Shown here piece after piece: positions 32,601 through 41,135 of a stretch of DNA of 41,135 nucleotides. Each line of letters opens with the position of its first letter. Position 1 is the first letter of the stretch. Below the pieces are notes generated by a model, which was not told the DNA's origin, did not search any database, and worked only from the letters and a program-made list of their open reading frames with translations. The DNA lies in assembly GCA_000697055.1 (NCBI GenBank), contig JNDT01001408.1, forward strand, positions 1 through 41,135, read 5' to 3'. A program made the translations under genes and the position numbers. The stretch comes from Saksenaea vasiformis B4078. Its lineage: Eukaryota; Mucoromycota; Mucoromycetes; Mucorales; Saksenaeaceae.

Positions 32601-34921
32601 GTGGATTGTTCAATATCCCCATCCTCTTGAACGATTTGCTCGGAATTTTCAATATGCGTTTCGAGCGTATTATTTCCATTATATGACCTTTCTGATGCGT
32701 TGCTATCGTCATGATAAACGTATTCATCCTCCACCATTACTGGTTGCTCATCTTCTTCCGTCAAGGCCGGAACTTTATCCTTACACATCCCTGTGGGCTG
32801 TTCAGGCTCCATATTACCGTCCTCTTGAACCATTTGCTCGGAATATTGAAGATGCGTTTCGAGCGTATCGTTTTTGATAGATGACCTTTCTGATGCGCCT
32901 CTATCGTCAACGTACATGTGCTCCTCGTCTTTCGACGCTGGCTGTCCGTCTTCTTCCGTCAAATCTGGTAATCTATCTGTGAGTTGTACAGGCTCCACAT
33001 CGGCAGTATCTTGTTTCTCTTGCTCGAGATCTTCGGGCAACAATTCGGATGCATCGTTTTCATTAATTAATCCTTTACATACGTGGTTATCGTCGAGGTA
33101 TATGCATTCATCGTCCACCATTGCTGTTTGTTCATTTTCTTGTGTCAACACCGGCATTTCATCATTATGCTTTTCTGCAAGTTGTTCAGGCTCGCTGTTG
33201 CCATTGTCTCGTGCCACTTTCTCGGAGTCTTCAGGACTCGCTTCAAATGCATCATGAAAATGATGCAACCTTTCTGATACGCTGCTTTCATCGGGGTATA
33301 CGCCTTCATCGTCCATCATTGACATCTCTATCGTTACAGGATGTTCCTCTTCGTCGGTTAAAGCTGGCAATTTATCCTTGTACATCTCTATAAGCTGTTG
33401 AGGCCGCAAAACGAAGTAGCCGACAGCGTCTTCCATCGGCCAGACATCCTGGAAAACACGTTAGTTACGTATAGCATGAAGCTTGTAAGTATTTGCCTGT
33501 GTATTACTAAGATCTTCCTCTGTAATTTCGCAGGTCAGTAACCGCCGAGCTGTAGACTCCTTCACTGCCCAAGCCATCAAGTCAAAACGAGTTTCGTCCT
33601 TTGCCGACTGGAAGACGGCAATAACCTGGTATACTGCGGCACCTGAGGATCAAAGTAAGCAAATAAGCCATAGTACATTTACTTTTTTTACCTGGTATAA
33701 CTTTGGTGGCGAGGATTTTACATGGTTGAATTGTCTCTGATGGTCGTAGAACGATACGACGGTGTCTCCCATTGTTGTGCATTTGTGCCAAACTGATGCA
33801 GGTTCTATTTTTTTTTTCTGTTAATTGTGATATCAACATTTTCCTTCCTTGTTTCGACTTACTGCGATTTACACTCTGAATCACTCGTATCTTGGCCGAT
33901 AGCTACAACGTACGTATTACTTTCACGCAGTCGTGTTCCAGAAAGGTAGGTGATGGGTGCTATATTGATACTAGATGAGCTATCCATTCAGATAATGTCA
34001 TACCGTGCGCGTTCATTACAAAGCAAGTCAGGTCATGACTCTGTACGACTTGCAAATCGGCGGATAACAATGCTCTCAGACGGAATAACTTTACCATTCC
34101 GTTATTAGTACCCAGTAGGATCCTTGGGTCACTGAACCCTCTTCGGATGTCAATAGAATTTTGGGGAATAATATGTAATGCAGAGATGGGATCCCTGCTG
34201 GCCATAGCCTCTGGATTGTTGCACGTAATCTGTGTGACTTGAGTTAATTTCCCTGCCGTTGACAGCATCACATACTACTTGAATCCCTTCATCGGAGTAT
34301 TCGAGAAGCGCCACTACGATAGAGCCATCATCCTTGCATATCACCAACATATGTCGCAGATTTTGTTCGCTCTTAATTTCTTCCGTGGAGTTCTCTACCT
34401 GTAAAGAAAAAAGTCAGTTACATATATGCAAACGGTCAGTACATACCAAAGTGAATGGCCACCGAGTAATTGCAGCTTTTGTGAGCAACCCTACTAATGG
34501 GCTGTCTAGTTTAACAAGCTTTGTCTCCTTTCGAAGAATATTATGCCAGAATATGTGATGTTCATTCCCATTTGTAGTTTTTGTGATAATAATAATCACA
34601 GGTTGTCGTTGATAAACACAGTCCAGGACAAACCTTATGGTAACCTTCTAATATATAAGCCTAAATTATCTGGTAATATACACTTACCTCTTCCGTAACC
34701 ATGGTGGATAAGCTTTCTGCCTTCAATTGAATCTGGACCTCATTTTCCAAGAGTTTCAAGTGTCTGACTTCAATGGCCTGATCATCATAGCGATAAAACA
34801 GATTCGGATCATGGCCAAAATCTCGCGATGTATACGGTGGAATGAAACTTGATGCTTGCGGATCTGTCGATCCGAACAAACCCTCATGAGGCGAAAACTG
34901 ATGTAATGATTTATTGACCAT
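29609..34921 (-). CDS. ELYS-like nuclear pore/chromatin protein with giant acidic insert
   Basis: Twelve exons: 34921-34688, 34647-34447, 34398-34276, 34229-34004, 33959-33863, 33792-33692, 33642-33497, 33448-30572, 30510-30307, 30255-30183, 30133-29819 and 29769-29609. All frames agree, 1585 aa. The first ~360 residues look like a beta-propeller (repeated blocks such as HMLVICKDDGSIVVALL and RILLGTNNGMVKLFRL). Next comes a helical start (EDAVGYFVLRPQQL). About 900 acidic, Ser/Asp/Glu-rich residues include five diverged ~65-residue repeats. The last ~240 residues are helical: EALAFSRDVAKKD, then LPFSEWEHEALARYC and KYCIKRKRFGDAILLN, matching how fungal ELYS domains end. A basic tail (KKRPR) follows. 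ELYS/AHCTF1 seeds nuclear pores on chromatin. The insert is unusual for the family. The join at 33497/33448 needs a GC-AG intron. The family call rests on motif resemblance. Confidence 0.62.
32405..33397 (-). repeat. five coding tandem repeats of about 62-72 residues
   Basis: Inside the large ELYS-like exon, a unit of the form Q-L-T-E-M-Y-x-D-K-x-P-A-L-T-E-E-D-E-Q-P occurs five times. Each copy continues with DDE-Y-DD, then ASER, a Thr/Glu block and EDSEQ. Copies three and four are the closest pair (both contain NTLETH and SEQ-VQEDG). This points to unequal crossing-over in a disordered acidic region. Confidence 0.8.
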
Positions 34922-35001
34922 CAGCGTTCTGCAAACATTGCAAGTGAGAGCTGCGAGATTGTCGTCAGCTAAATTTTGTGTCTCCGATCCGAGTCAGCTG
35001 C
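34922..35001. promoter_or_regulatory. 80-bp divergent promoter region
   Basis: Only 80 bases separate the ELYS-like start codon (minus strand) and the start of the small plus-strand gene. Whatever promoter elements exist must be shared or overlap the genes' 5' ends. No motif is obvious. Confidence 0.45.
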
Positions 35002-35327
35002 ATGGCTCGGACATCCACGACAGAGCCATGGACGTTCACCAACCGCTTGCCTTTTTCCCCACGATTTTTTGGGGGACAAGTAGCGCACTCCACAAACACC
35101 ATAGGAATCGTCTCAAAATATCCAGGGACACGGGCTAACGTTTGGAGGTTTGCTAAATATGATAGAGACGATTTGAAGATTTTATGGGGATTCCCTTCCT
35201 ATAGTGATGAATCGAAAGCCGCTTCGTTTGATCGGAGCCTCTTCTCGCCCAATAAACAGTATGTGAATACATCTCTTAATCTTGTTTGTAACAATTTTCC
35301 AGCCCAATTGATAAATCATCTTGTTAA
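35002..35327 (+). CDS. small unknown protein, two exons
   Basis: Exons 35002-35258 and 35303-35327, joined by a textbook intron (GTATGT donor, CTTAATC branch-like site, TTTTCCAG acceptor), encode 93 aa. The protein begins MARTSTTEPW, is rich in Arg, Phe and Trp (NVWRFAKYDRDDLKILWGF), and ends PIDKSSC. There is no signal peptide or membrane segment. I do not recognise the family. A small mitochondrial or ribosome-associated protein would fit the basic, aromatic composition, but that is a guess. The minus strand here is also largely open, so the strand choice rests on the intron and the good start context (TGCATGGCT). Confidence 0.55.
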
Positions 35328-35850
35328 GTTATGTTGAGGTTGTGAGTATTTATTTATTGTTATTCTGTCCATATTATTTTAGCACTGCTGATTCGAACAT
35401 CAGATAGGAGGCTGTATAGGAAGAGCAAGTGTTATAATGTTTATAATGTTCAGCCTTTTTTGGATTAGATCAGTATATTCTGGACTACATTGGCAGTTTT
35501 GTCTCATCGGATTGGAGGAACTGGTCTCATTCTCTTCCATTTTCCTTTTTAGTTGAGTCATCGCATGTTAGCGGTGTACACATTCTTTTGATAATTTCAT
35601 AATGCCTTGTTATCGGAGTGGCTCTCTTTTCGATCTTTCAGTACTGCTTTGAGGAGCTTCCCATATATCATATACGTTTGATTTGGCCATATTGGAAGCG
35701 AAAGTACAGCGTAATTTGTACCGCTGCTAGGAGATGCAGGCACTATGCTTTATAGATGACGCCATGTGCCCTCCGTACCGAATTTACCAGCTCTGCATTA
35801 TATATTTTCGGTTCTCAGCCTTATGCAAATATGGGAAAGACTTGACCGAT

Positions 35851-36150
35851 AAATGCAGAGAAATGCAGACAGCTACAAGAAATACCAATTTTAAGCAGTT
35901 TTCCCGTAATTATCTGCCACCGCAACGGGAAATTCCTTGGAAATATGTAGAAATACTGAGTCCACCGCAATGGTTGTCATTGATAAGTGGGCCAGGCTAT
36001 ACAAATGGGAGACTCTATACAATTTCCAGTTTTAAGAAATTGCGGTTTTTTTTTGTAGACTGCAGTGCGTCAACTGATCAAGATAACAGGAAATTGCAGA
36101 GAAATGCAGAGAAATACGCAGGAACACCAAGATATGACGTGGAAATACTG
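35851..36150. repeat. dispersed short GAAATGCAGA-type repeats
   Basis: AAATGCAGAGAAATGCAGA occurs at 35851-35869. A longer run of the same unit lies at 36091-36120 (AAATTGCAGAGAAATGCAGA and on to GAAATACGCA). Related GGAAATATGTAGAAATACTG and GTGGAAATACTGACAG sit between and after them. This looks like an old, scrambled tandem repeat with a period of about 9-10 bases. The region is also an open frame (35734-36165), which I attribute to the repeat and not to a gene. Confidence 0.45.
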
Positions 36151-36743
36151 ACAGACGACGGGTAAATCTTGAGAAACACGGATTAAATGTAGATAAATAC
36201 CGAACCTTTCACCCCGAGAAAAGTGTCTAAAATCGGTATTGAGCAGTATTTTCCTTGCTGGTTTTTCCCATAGTGATGCTTACTAGGCCAGTCCCTGCGA
36301 GGATTGACCTATCAAATCGCCATCATAAGAGACAATATATCCTAATGGTAACTTTGAGAACAACGAGGTTTCATCATAATCCATAAATGCAGCCTTGGTA
36401 GTTTCAGCAAGCGGGCAACGGAGACATGGAAATGTTTAATTTTAAAGTAATAATTCCCTAGATGCGCCAATACCAAAGGGTAACCCACTAGTTGACCTAT
36501 TTCAGATACGCATAATGCACAAGCGAAAAATGACGCTATTTATATGGGGCTCCTGGAACTGACGCGCTCTGAATACGTCAACCACATTGACTAGGATGGA
36601 TGCAGTTAAATGTCTACACTTCGCGGGTCAGTTGCTATTTGTAGACATGTTATTTTGAATGATATTATGGTGATCAAGATGATGTATATAAACATCCTTA
36701 TCGTCGGGGCTTGTCGATCAATGCGTAACTTGATCTATCTGAG

Positions 36744-37010
36744 CTATTGTTCAACCCACGTCGGGATATATTTGGCAACCAATACTAGACCTTGCTCGCT
36801 AGAAGACCAAGCACATGATAACTCTTCTCTCATGACATATTCGTATGGAAATTGCTGTGCAATCATCGAAGCTCCGTTGGCAATGAACAGAATGATAGTG
36901 AACACATGCATCATCACTAAAGCTAAAGCAGAAGCAGCAGCACTTGTCGTTTGCGTCACCCCAGCGAGCTTCGGCGTTTGAATACCGATTTTGGATGGAT
37001 GGGAAGCCAA
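36744..37010 (-). CDS. possible small membrane protein ORF, start unclear
   Basis: The frame reads SKIGIQTPKLAGVTQTTSAA, then a 20-residue hydrophobic stretch, then QQFPYEYVMREELSC and ends TWVEQ. Composition is protein-like, but the first ATG lies at the start of the hydrophobic segment and the frame upstream ends in TGA without a usable acceptor. It could be a 56-residue single-pass peptide, a gene with an unseen first exon, or non-coding. Confidence 0.25.
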   Translation of the reverse strand: MASHPSKIGIQTPKLAGVTQTTSAAASALALVMMHVFTIILFIANGASMIAQQFPYEYVMREELSCAWSSSEQGLVLVAKYIPTWVEQ

Positions 37011-37115
37011 GCAAAGCGGTCGCAGTGCAATTCATTCTCTCTACGTACCATCTTTCCATTATTGCCCGAGGAATTTCTTAGTACTTCAACAATCAGAGGG
37101 CAAAATTGACCAAAG

Positions 37116-38779
37116 ATGACACATTTACCGGTAGTTGTGATGGATAATGGAACCGGGTAAGTGGCTTTAACCGCGTCTAGCAACAGGATGATGTCCTGAC
37201 ATTTGGTTTAGGTATTCCAAGCTCGGTTTCAGCGGTAATAACGAGCCGTCTTTCGTCTTTCCTACGGCCATTTCCACACGCGAAACGCCTTCCGCTTCAG
37301 GAAGACCCGGAGTACCTTCCAAGCCTTCCTTTCTGAGCAGTAACTTAGCATCCAAACGCGGCATAGAAGACCTGGATTTTCACATTGGTAACGAAGCCTT
37401 GGCCCAAGCAAAAACGATGGCGCTCAACTATCCAATTCGACACGGGCAAATCAGCAACTGGGATCATATGGAACGATTTTGGGAACAGTCTATTTTCAAA
37501 TACCTTCGATGTGAGCCTGAGGATCACTATTTCTTGCTGGTACATCGGTACATAGAGATATTACACATTTACTGACCTTTGTTGTTTTATTTCTTCTATT
37601 TTGTAGACTGAACCACCGCTTAACGCTCCTGAAAACCGTGAAATGACGGCGGAGATCATGTTTGAGTCATTCAATATTAAGGGTCTATACATTGCTGTTC
37701 AGGCAGTGCTCGCTCTTGCTGCCTCATGGACGTCACCTAAAGTTAGTGAACAAACTCTCACGGGTACGGTGGTTGATTCTGGTGATGGTGTGACCCACGT
37801 CATTCCAGTGGTAAGTATTTGCTTGTAAGGCTTACATGATGATTTATTCATGGTTGTGTAGGCAGAGGGTTATGTTATCGGTAGTTCGATCAAAAGTGTC
37901 CCTATCGCAGGCAGAGATATTACATCCTTTGTCCAGCAATTGCTTCGTGAACGTGGAGAGACTAGCATACCACCAGAAGACTCGTTGCGCGTCGCAGAAG
38001 CCATCAAAGAAGAATACTCTTATGTGTGCCCTGATATCGTGAAGGAATTCAAGAAGTACGAACAAGAACCTCAAAAGTACTTTAAAAAGTATGATGGAAT
38101 CCACTCTGGTTCTAGAACAGTAAGTTCTATTTGCTCTTTTGTCTAGTTAATTCATGTTTCTGTAGTATTCCGTAGATGTTGGTTTTGAACGATTCCTTGC
38201 GCCTGAAATCTTCTTTAACCCGGAAATTGCGAGCTCAGACTTTTTAACCCCCTTGCCTGAAGTTGTAGACACTGTTATCCAAACCAGTCCTATCGATGTT
38301 CGAAGAGGTTTATATAAGGTATGCTACAGTTTACATGGTGTGTATGGAAACTTATCGTACTCATATTGTCTCTAGAATATTGTGCTTTCTGGTGGTTCTA
38401 CTATGTTCAAAGACTTTGATAAGCGCCTCCAAAGAGACATTAAGAGGACTGTTGACGCTCGTATCCGCGCCAGCGAGGAGCTGAGCAAAGGCGATATGAG
38501 AGTGAGTAATGCATACATAGAAATGGTAGAGCTAATGTATGATCAATAGGCAACACCAATGGAAGTCAATGTTATCTCTCACAAGAAACAGCGACACGCT
38601 GTATGGTTTGGAGGAAGCATCCTTGCATCTACTGTGGGTTATTGAACTTCCGTCGTTGCGTTTGACTGATTATTATTCGTTAGGCGGAATTTTATAACTA
38701 CTGCCATACTAAAGCCGAATATGACGAGTATGGACCAAGCATTTGCCGTCATAATCGTGTCTTTGGTTCAGTCCTGTAA
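37116..38779 (+). CDS. ARP3: actin-related protein 3 (Arp2/3 complex)
   Basis: Eight exons: 37116-37156, 37212-37539, 37607-37810, 37862-38119, 38166-38318, 38376-38501, 38550-38633 and 38684-38779. They give 429 aa in frame, normal for Arp3. The start [20 protein letters not shown] is the actin-fold phosphate-1 loop with the Arp3-type sequence. Other signatures: [12 protein letters not shown], the phosphate-2 loop [14 protein letters not shown], and [10 protein letters not shown]. The Arp3-specific stretch [12 protein letters not shown] and the C-terminus NRVFGSVL separate it from actin and Arp2. Role: with Arp2 it nucleates branched actin filaments at endocytic patches. The intron pattern is regular, 45-66 nt each. 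AATAAA at 38820-38825 is a likely polyadenylation signal. Confidence 0.97.
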
Positions 38780-39962
38780 AAGCAGAAAATAATTGAAGGG
38801 TGATTCATACAAGGTTAAAAATAAATTAAAAAAAAAAAGATGCTGACTTCCTTTCCGCTTGCCGTACAAAGAGTGATTGGCAAGAATGGTACTGATAAGA
38901 ACTCAGATGTTTCGTTTTGAAGTAGACACGTGCGTGCATAGTACAGAAGCCCTAACATACAATTTTCACTTAAGAAACGCTTTAGTTGAAGCATGTGGGC
39001 CTGTAGCTTATCTAAAGCCAACCCAGTCATGTGATTAGGGATGATTGAGGAACAAAATAGTAAAGCGCCATGTTGTAAAGATATCTCCTAATAAATATTA
39101 ATTCACTCGATGATATTTCTATTTACTCAACCACTTGCTTTTGCTAGAGTTAAAAAAGATAGTATATGAAATTGGTAGCAACAGATACTGGCGCCCGCTG
39201 GCCATTTCAGGGATGTTACTTATTATAACCACGTGCGAGCCAAAAATAATGGTTGCTTTCTCGTACTGTATCGATATGGCAATATTGCTCTGGTCGCAAG
39301 TTTCTGCTTAATGAAGAGTCAAAAGTCCAAAAGTGGTATTCGACCGAGCACTATTTCGATCCATCATAGATCCTCTTTGAAAGGCGCCCAGCCGCTTTAC
39401 TCTTTTTACTACATGTATTGATCCTATGCATAATTATATGATGCAAAAAGAATAGATGTAACCGGTGGACAAGGGAGTGAACATCAATATCTACTGCGCT
39501 TTCTTCTGTCCATATCAGTTTGCAAAGCTTGATATGATCCGCCAAAAAATTTCCGGCAATATTGTCGTAACGGTGGATATGTATTGATCTGAGTTGTCTT
39601 CCGGGAAACGGTCAAACCCACTGGGGATCAAGGGGAACAATAAAGAATAAGAATGGGAGTAAAAAACGATGATGCTTTATTGTCGCCATGAAAGTTGGTA
39701 TTTATATTTTTTCTCTAAACTATGTGTAATCTATAAAACGGTTGAAAATATAAAAATGGAATGGAAGTGAATACATCACTTCGTCATTTGCTGAGCAGAG
39801 GTTCCTTGAAGACATGTTCTTTTTGGAGCAGAGGCCGAGAGGACAATGGCTTGCTGTTTTGGGATCCTTGCCCGATTACACAGAAGTTCTTGTGCGACTA
39901 CAACTTGGCGCGCACGACAATATGATTGGTCAAAATTCACAAGCAAAGATTTCCAAAAAGAT
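38780..39962. other. intergenic, AT-rich
   Basis: About 1.2 kb after ARP3. Only short ORFs without recognisable features are present. Nothing else supported; I see no second RNA gene. Confidence 0.5.
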
Positions 39963-40045
39963 TCCGGCCTGCCAGATTCGAACTAGCGACCTAAAGATGA
40001 CAGTGTTCACTACAGTCTTCCGCTCTACCGCTGAGCTAAGGCCGG
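39963..40045 (-). tRNA. tRNA-Tyr(GUA) with intron
   Basis: The acceptor stem is seven perfect pairs (CCGGCCT at 40045-40039 with AGGCCGG at 39970-39964), plus discriminator A at 39963. The D-arm is GCTC-AGCGGTA-GAGC, and the T-arm contains TTCGAAT flanked by GCTAG and CTGGC. The anticodon loop reads CTGTAG, giving GUA in the standard position. An 11-nt insert (TGAACACTGTC) follows base 37, the canonical tRNA intron site, as in nearly all eukaryotic tRNA-Tyr genes. Internal A-box (TTAGCTCAGCGG) and B-box (AGTTCGAATCT) are present. Confidence 0.96.
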
Positions 40046-40119
40046 ATTGCTTGCTTCCTATCGTCCGGCGCCATTATTTTATTATCATATTCACCGATAT
40101 TTATGTTTTGTAAATTATT

Positions 40120-40440
40120 TATATGTGTGTTAAAATAAATAAAAATTTATAAATAAAGTAATAATAAATAAAAAGAAAAATAGTAGTAAAAAAGAAAGTA
40201 ATAGTAAAAAAAGTAATAGTAAAAAAGAAAATAATTGCAAAAAAAATAATAGTAAAAAAATAATAGTAAAAATAAATAGTAATGTATCTAAATTCAAGTA
40301 TGGGTGACGTTGTAAGATTCTAATTTTTTTTTATTATTTTTTTTTTTTTAGTTTTTTTCTTTTTGCTTATTTTAGGTTTTTTTTTTTGTTATCTTTTTTT
40401 TTTTTTTTTTTTTTTATTTCTATTTTATTCTTATCTTGTG
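40120..40440. repeat. A-rich block followed by T-rich block
   Basis: About 40120-40290 is A-rich with a recurring AAAAAAGTAATAGT-like unit. About 40320-40435 is T-rich with runs up to 20 T. Being partly complementary, the two could pair into a large imperfect hairpin. The A-rich half looks like slippage expansion. Confidence 0.75.
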
Positions 40441-40960
40441 TTGTATCTGTCGTATTCTACATACAAAATGACTAAATCATATCACGACATCTACAGATAA
40501 ACCTTACAGATGAGAAACTGGATAAATAATAATTAAGCTGAAGTACCTGAAACCTCTTTAACATTGATCATTGGTTCATCATTATAAAATTTTTATTTCT
40601 CAAAAACATCGCCACTGCTATAAAAGCTCCCTGTAAAACAATAATAAACAATCATCTAAGAGTTTCAACATTGTAGAGTGCTATTTTTTCGCTCTAAAGA
40701 CAATCCCACCTGCTACTTTTTTTTATCAAAAATACCGTTGTGAACATTTATATTAGTTTTATCCTCTTTATTTTCTCTATTCTCTTATCTTTATTTTTGT
40801 CATTGCATATGTATTAACAGAAGAAATAACAAGGATCAGGATAACAAAAGTACAACGCGCATAAAGAAACTACCAGAGAATACACACAGAACGATTGCCG
40901 CCATACAAATTAAAGACCGCTGATCACATGCTCTCAACCAACATGAAAGAAAAGCCTCCG

Positions 40961-41090
40961 TAGCAACCCGGGTAAATCGAAAACGAAGCAACGCGGGTAA
41001 ATTGAAAACGAAGCACCTCAGGTTTACCGAAAACGAAGCAACTCAGGTTTACCGAAAACGAAGCAACTCAGGTTTACTGAACATCAAGCG
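40961..41090. repeat. 25-bp minisatellite
   Basis: The unit GAAAACGAAGCAACTCAGGT + TTACC (25 bp) starts at 40979, 41004, 41029 and 41054, with copy 3 the consensus and copy 4 differing by one base (final C to T). Earlier copies differ mainly in the middle (CGCGGGTAAATT). A partial copy begins near 40961, and a decayed one follows 41079. The neighbouring period is exactly 25 in every case. Confidence 0.9.
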
Positions 41091-41135
41091 TTTAGTTTCC
41101 TTATCTCCCCCCAACTTTTATTTCCTTTCTTGTAT

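Larger units (their letters stand above)
35328..37115. other. long intergenic stretch upstream of ARP3
   Basis: 1.8 kb. A GCAGAGAAAT-type repeat region (35851-36150) is listed separately. A minus-strand frame at 36744-37010 is coding-like and hydrophobic (ALALVMMHVFTIILFIANGA), but it has no ATG until its middle (a 56-codon frame) and no acceptor for an upstream exon. The last 100 bases should hold the ARP3 promoter. Confidence 0.45.
40046..41135. other. low-complexity right edge, no gene seen
   Basis: The tRNA's upstream flank, a long A-rich block, a long T-rich block and a minisatellite make up this kilobase. Short ORFs are absent or composition-driven. Confidence 0.6.

Noticed and set aside
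30861..33393. Many plus-strand ORFs opposite the acidic exon
   Set aside because: Ser/His/Leu-rich antisense shadows of GA-rich acidic codons.
34922..35320. Extension of the ELYS-like gene upstream on the minus strand (open frame reading NLQTLARVPGYFETIPMVF)
   Set aside because: It needs an unsupported join to the first exon and overlaps a plus-strand gene with an excellent intron. It probably is the shadow of that gene, though I cannot fully exclude it.
35734..36165. 143-codon plus-strand ORF
   Set aside because: It is kept open by the short repeat; codon content is unremarkable and no splice or start context supports it.

Overview
The window looks like nuclear DNA of an early-diverging fungus, most likely Mucoromycota (Mucorales-like). 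Genes are dense and rich in short introns, mostly about 43-75 nt, with GT(A/G)NGN donors. The gene set includes EFL1, TRF4/PAPD5, ARP3, a CaMKK/Sak1-type kinase and a Yvc1/TRP-like channel. There is also a small HTH + AT-hook + Myb protein of a kind I associate with Mucorales, and a tRNA-Tyr(GUA) with an intron. Coordinates were read by eye; exon joins were checked for reading-frame continuity but not against transcripts.

Layout, left to right. 1-1013: no firm gene, a weak ORF and a degenerate repeat. 1014-3133 (+): six-exon Yvc1/TRP-like channel. 3834-4620 (+): decayed coding debris with a SNF2-like motif I. 4765-5819 (-): HMCES/SRAP protein with intact catalytic residues and a PIP-box-like tail. 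6221-9722 (-): Fanzor (eukaryotic TnpB-like, RNA-guided nuclease) locus broken by two in-frame stops. 10711-14752 (-): EFL1/RIA1 ribosome-maturation GTPase in 14 exons. 16407-17492 (-): PA-TM-RING ubiquitin ligase, head-to-head with a CaMKK-type kinase at 17685-19453 (+). 19563-20377 (-): single-pass Cys-rich membrane protein with a C-terminal PPxY. 20929-22055 (-): cytosolic 5'-nucleotidase III. 22856-24523 (-): TRF4-type poly(A) polymerase. 25657-26922 (-): mucin-like single-pass membrane protein. 28157-28926 (-): HTH/AT-hook/Myb protein. 29609-34921 (-): 1585-residue ELYS-like protein with a huge acidic repeat insert, head-to-head with a small unknown gene at 35002-35327 (+). 37116-38779 (+): ARP3. 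39963-40045 (-): tRNA-Tyr. 40120-41135: A-tract, T-tract and a 25-bp minisatellite.

Most genes are independent housekeeping units rather than a pathway cluster. Three deal with RNA or ribosome surveillance and nuclear structure (EFL1, TRF4, ELYS-like). Three deal with membrane or stress signalling (Yvc1-like, CaMKK-like, mucin-like sensor). The most unusual element is the Fanzor locus. Its layout is complete (N-terminal zinc motif, helical middle, RuvC I-II-III, zinc ribbon), but it has two nonsense codons and a lost zinc-knuckle cysteine, so it is probably an inactivated mobile element next to the HMCES gene.
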